A stretch of DNA of 64,000 bases from positions 1-64,000 of the forward strand of contig WSZJ01000036.1 in assembly GCA_009773755.1 (NCBI GenBank), in the 5' to 3' direction. The notes beneath the pieces were generated by a model. That model saw only the letters and a list, made by a program, of their open reading frames with translations, did not search any database and was not told where the DNA came from. Shown here one piece after another: positions 63,101 through 64,000 of this stretch. Position 1 is the stretch's first letter. Each line of letters starts with the position of its first letter. The position numbers and the translations under genes are program-made. This DNA is from Planctomycetota bacterium (GTDB taxonomy: Bacteria > Planctomycetota > MHYJ01 > WSZJ01).

Positions 63101-64000
63101 CGCGCTGTCGCCTCTTCCGGACTCCCCCTTGATTGAAGTCTGGGCGGCGGTGGCTCGAGCGAAACTGGAATCGCAGGCAGTGGCGGCCATGAAGCACCTG
63201 GATGGCGTGCGGGGTTTTCTCCCGGAAGCGGGGGTGGCAGCACGGCGAGAGTGGCTGGCTGCGGCCTCCGTATCGGCTCGCGAGGCCGGCAGACCGGACG
63301 AGGCCGCCTCCTGGGAGCGGCAACACCATCTCGAATCGCAGGTGAAGACATCGCCGGGGGAAGGGGAGCACGCCGTGGCGCCGAAGAGCCTCGCGTCGCA
63401 GGTGCTGGACAAGGTCCTCGACTCGGCGATCGCGATTTCCGGCGCCGAACGCGGCTGCCTTGTGCTGGTCGACAGCGACCGCTTCGAAGTGCGGGCGGCC
63501 CGGCCGGAAAAGTGCGGTCTCGGGGCGGCGGACGCGTTCAGCTCCACGATCTCAGACAAGGTCATTCTCTCAGGAGCCGCATTCTTCAGCGGCGACGCCA
63601 TGCAGGACGGCCGGTTGCAGGACAGCGTGAGCATCCCGCGGCTGAACGTCCATTCCGTGGTGTGCATGCCCTTCCGGTTGCAGGGCCGCATCCTGGGTTC
63701 CCTCTACCTCGATCACCGGAGCAAAGCCGACGCGTTCGATCCGGGGGCGATCGACGCCCTCCAGACGCTCTCCGACCTGGCCGCCGTCGCCATCGAAAAT
63801 GCGCAGATGTTCGAGGAGTCAGGCCGTCAGAAGTCGGCGCTGGCGGAACGCGCGCAGCGGCTCGCGCACCGGCTCGAGGAGGTGGAACTGCGGGGGCAGG
63901 GCGACGCGGATGCCGGCCTGAAATACAGGTACCCGGCGATCGTGGGCCGTGGAACGGCGATGATGGAGATGCTGCGCTCCCTGGACCGGGCCACGGACCA
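60171..64000 (+). CDS. Giant regulator: kinase-like domain, AAA ATPase, helical repeats, GAF, start of sigma54-interaction domain; 3' truncated by window edge
   Basis: Continuous open frame 3 from ATG 60171 to window end (absent from ORF track because no stop). HGDVHPGN...DFGLA, Walker A GEPGMGKTDLL, GAF AISGAERGCLVLVD..., YPAIVGRGTAMMEMLRSLDRATD. Confidence 0.85.
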   Translation, partial: MSSRVGSFRLQRKLASGPLGGAWLAHADDGAQALVKLAFQASPTDEFRLLAELDHPAVPRLAGCGVDGGTFWSATHWLDGTLLEEGLQAGADELEFAGAAVHALLYLAACGVIHGDVHPGNIMAARSGYAARLLDFGLATDREAAPAGRRGFIAPEVNAGGFRTAASDLYGLGASLRQRGAARSREVSRLAEGLVSPDPQVRISAAREFAAERGRPVCGPRRKCRDAEIAKVLALLQGGVQPATGLLFLGEPGMGKTDLLRRAAWEAAARGWIVEHEARGGVAELATRWERGLKPLLVAIDDIDGAGNAEAVSRAVQGLANVRATGVLVLATASADPPQWALDRRVLGPVGPDQVENIFRQVSGVDEISPEEVRRLAELTGGCPRYAVSVARAAVTTGAIEFRLGSWALRPQAPIPVPIDAADAARPLVGALDRRSQLMLAAISLASGSISRAALPVAAECSPDDLERLEEEGMVRTEGASVVPVDAAVGNAATERLSPAERACIHRRLAALIVETGAPPWVSAWHWVRAGEASPGIEASLAAAEELRELGDLHSARTLLAAARELAPEHHPDRIRIDAAAVVVDSHERAHEGIARRAEELAGLASDTKLKRQMAAVALCQWHRIRRWDELQAAARRMAPDVGDWVTQRAAFAEAIRKSASGDMGEDGGIGQDLDQCATVTEARFVAWRRAFRGDFRGSTRGALRAAKFAMRQRSWRDFGQAIEDAVAGLISSGHKSRARSVLAFGQAVANRVGRAVAMPSLLGAQATLASASGRVGRGLAAAHDYDRLVTILSLAPDMQERGRSLHALLLRFAGKAAEALKVLEDESRNGIQAYRAWEALPQCLALLDLGKCDQAGAHAGEAAELFRAAGDTSGAAFMRAVTALARRESGDKAGWIAEAQGLPETIPGDRHAEGMCSWIKMEAALKARDPIEAARWTAGILQLTHSHRLLGCEAAARAAVSCAAAGEKGIAEQLVGALSPLPDSPLIEVWAAVARAKLESQAVAAMKHLDGVRGFLPEAGVAARREWLAAASVSAREAGRPDEAASWERQHHLESQVKTSPGEGEHAVAPKSLASQVLDKVLDSAIAISGAERGCLVLVDSDRFEVRAARPEKCGLGAADAFSSTISDKVILSGAAFFSGDAMQDGRLQDSVSIPRLNVHSVVCMPFRLQGRILGSLYLDHRSKADAFDPGAIDALQTLSDLAAVAIENAQMFEESGRQKSALAERAQRLAHRLEEVELRGQGDADAGLKYRYPAIVGRGTAMMEMLRSLDRATD

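Overview
This is a GC-rich bacterial chromosomal window. Gene content (FHA/Ser-Thr kinases with long C-terminal repeat regions, many TPR lipoproteins, GspG/H-like pseudopilins, 16S character) suggests a Planctomycetota-like organism; that placement is an inference. Contents in order: a partial FGE-sulfatase-domain protein; a frameshifted TPR gene; a DHOD-like/pyruvate:ferredoxin oxidoreductase pair; a large pseudopilin locus carrying two copies of a multi-gene cassette around an NtrC-type response regulator; kinase, lpxH-like and pilT genes; ileS-purN; a complete his operon (G-D-C-H-A-B-F-IE); a ruvA that appears frameshifted; two FHA kinases; PNP; a PQQ-propeller lipoprotein; an Lgt-like protein and a second NtrC-type regulator; a full rRNA operon (16S-tRNA-Ile-tRNA-Ala-lipoprotein ORF-23S-5S); a gamma-carbonic anhydrase; and a giant kinase-AAA-GAF-sigma54-type regulator that runs off the 3' edge. 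The observations I rate highest are: (1) a lipoprotein gene inside the 16S-23S spacer, (2) a candidate pseudopilin regulon with GTTAC-N6-GTAAC dyads and sigma54-like promoters, controlled by an activator with a non-canonical GAFTDA/Walker B, (3) a 17-bp palindrome present twice bracketing that regulatory region, and (4) a long inverted repeat upstream of nifJ. All calls come from reading the sequence and supplied translations; no database search was run.
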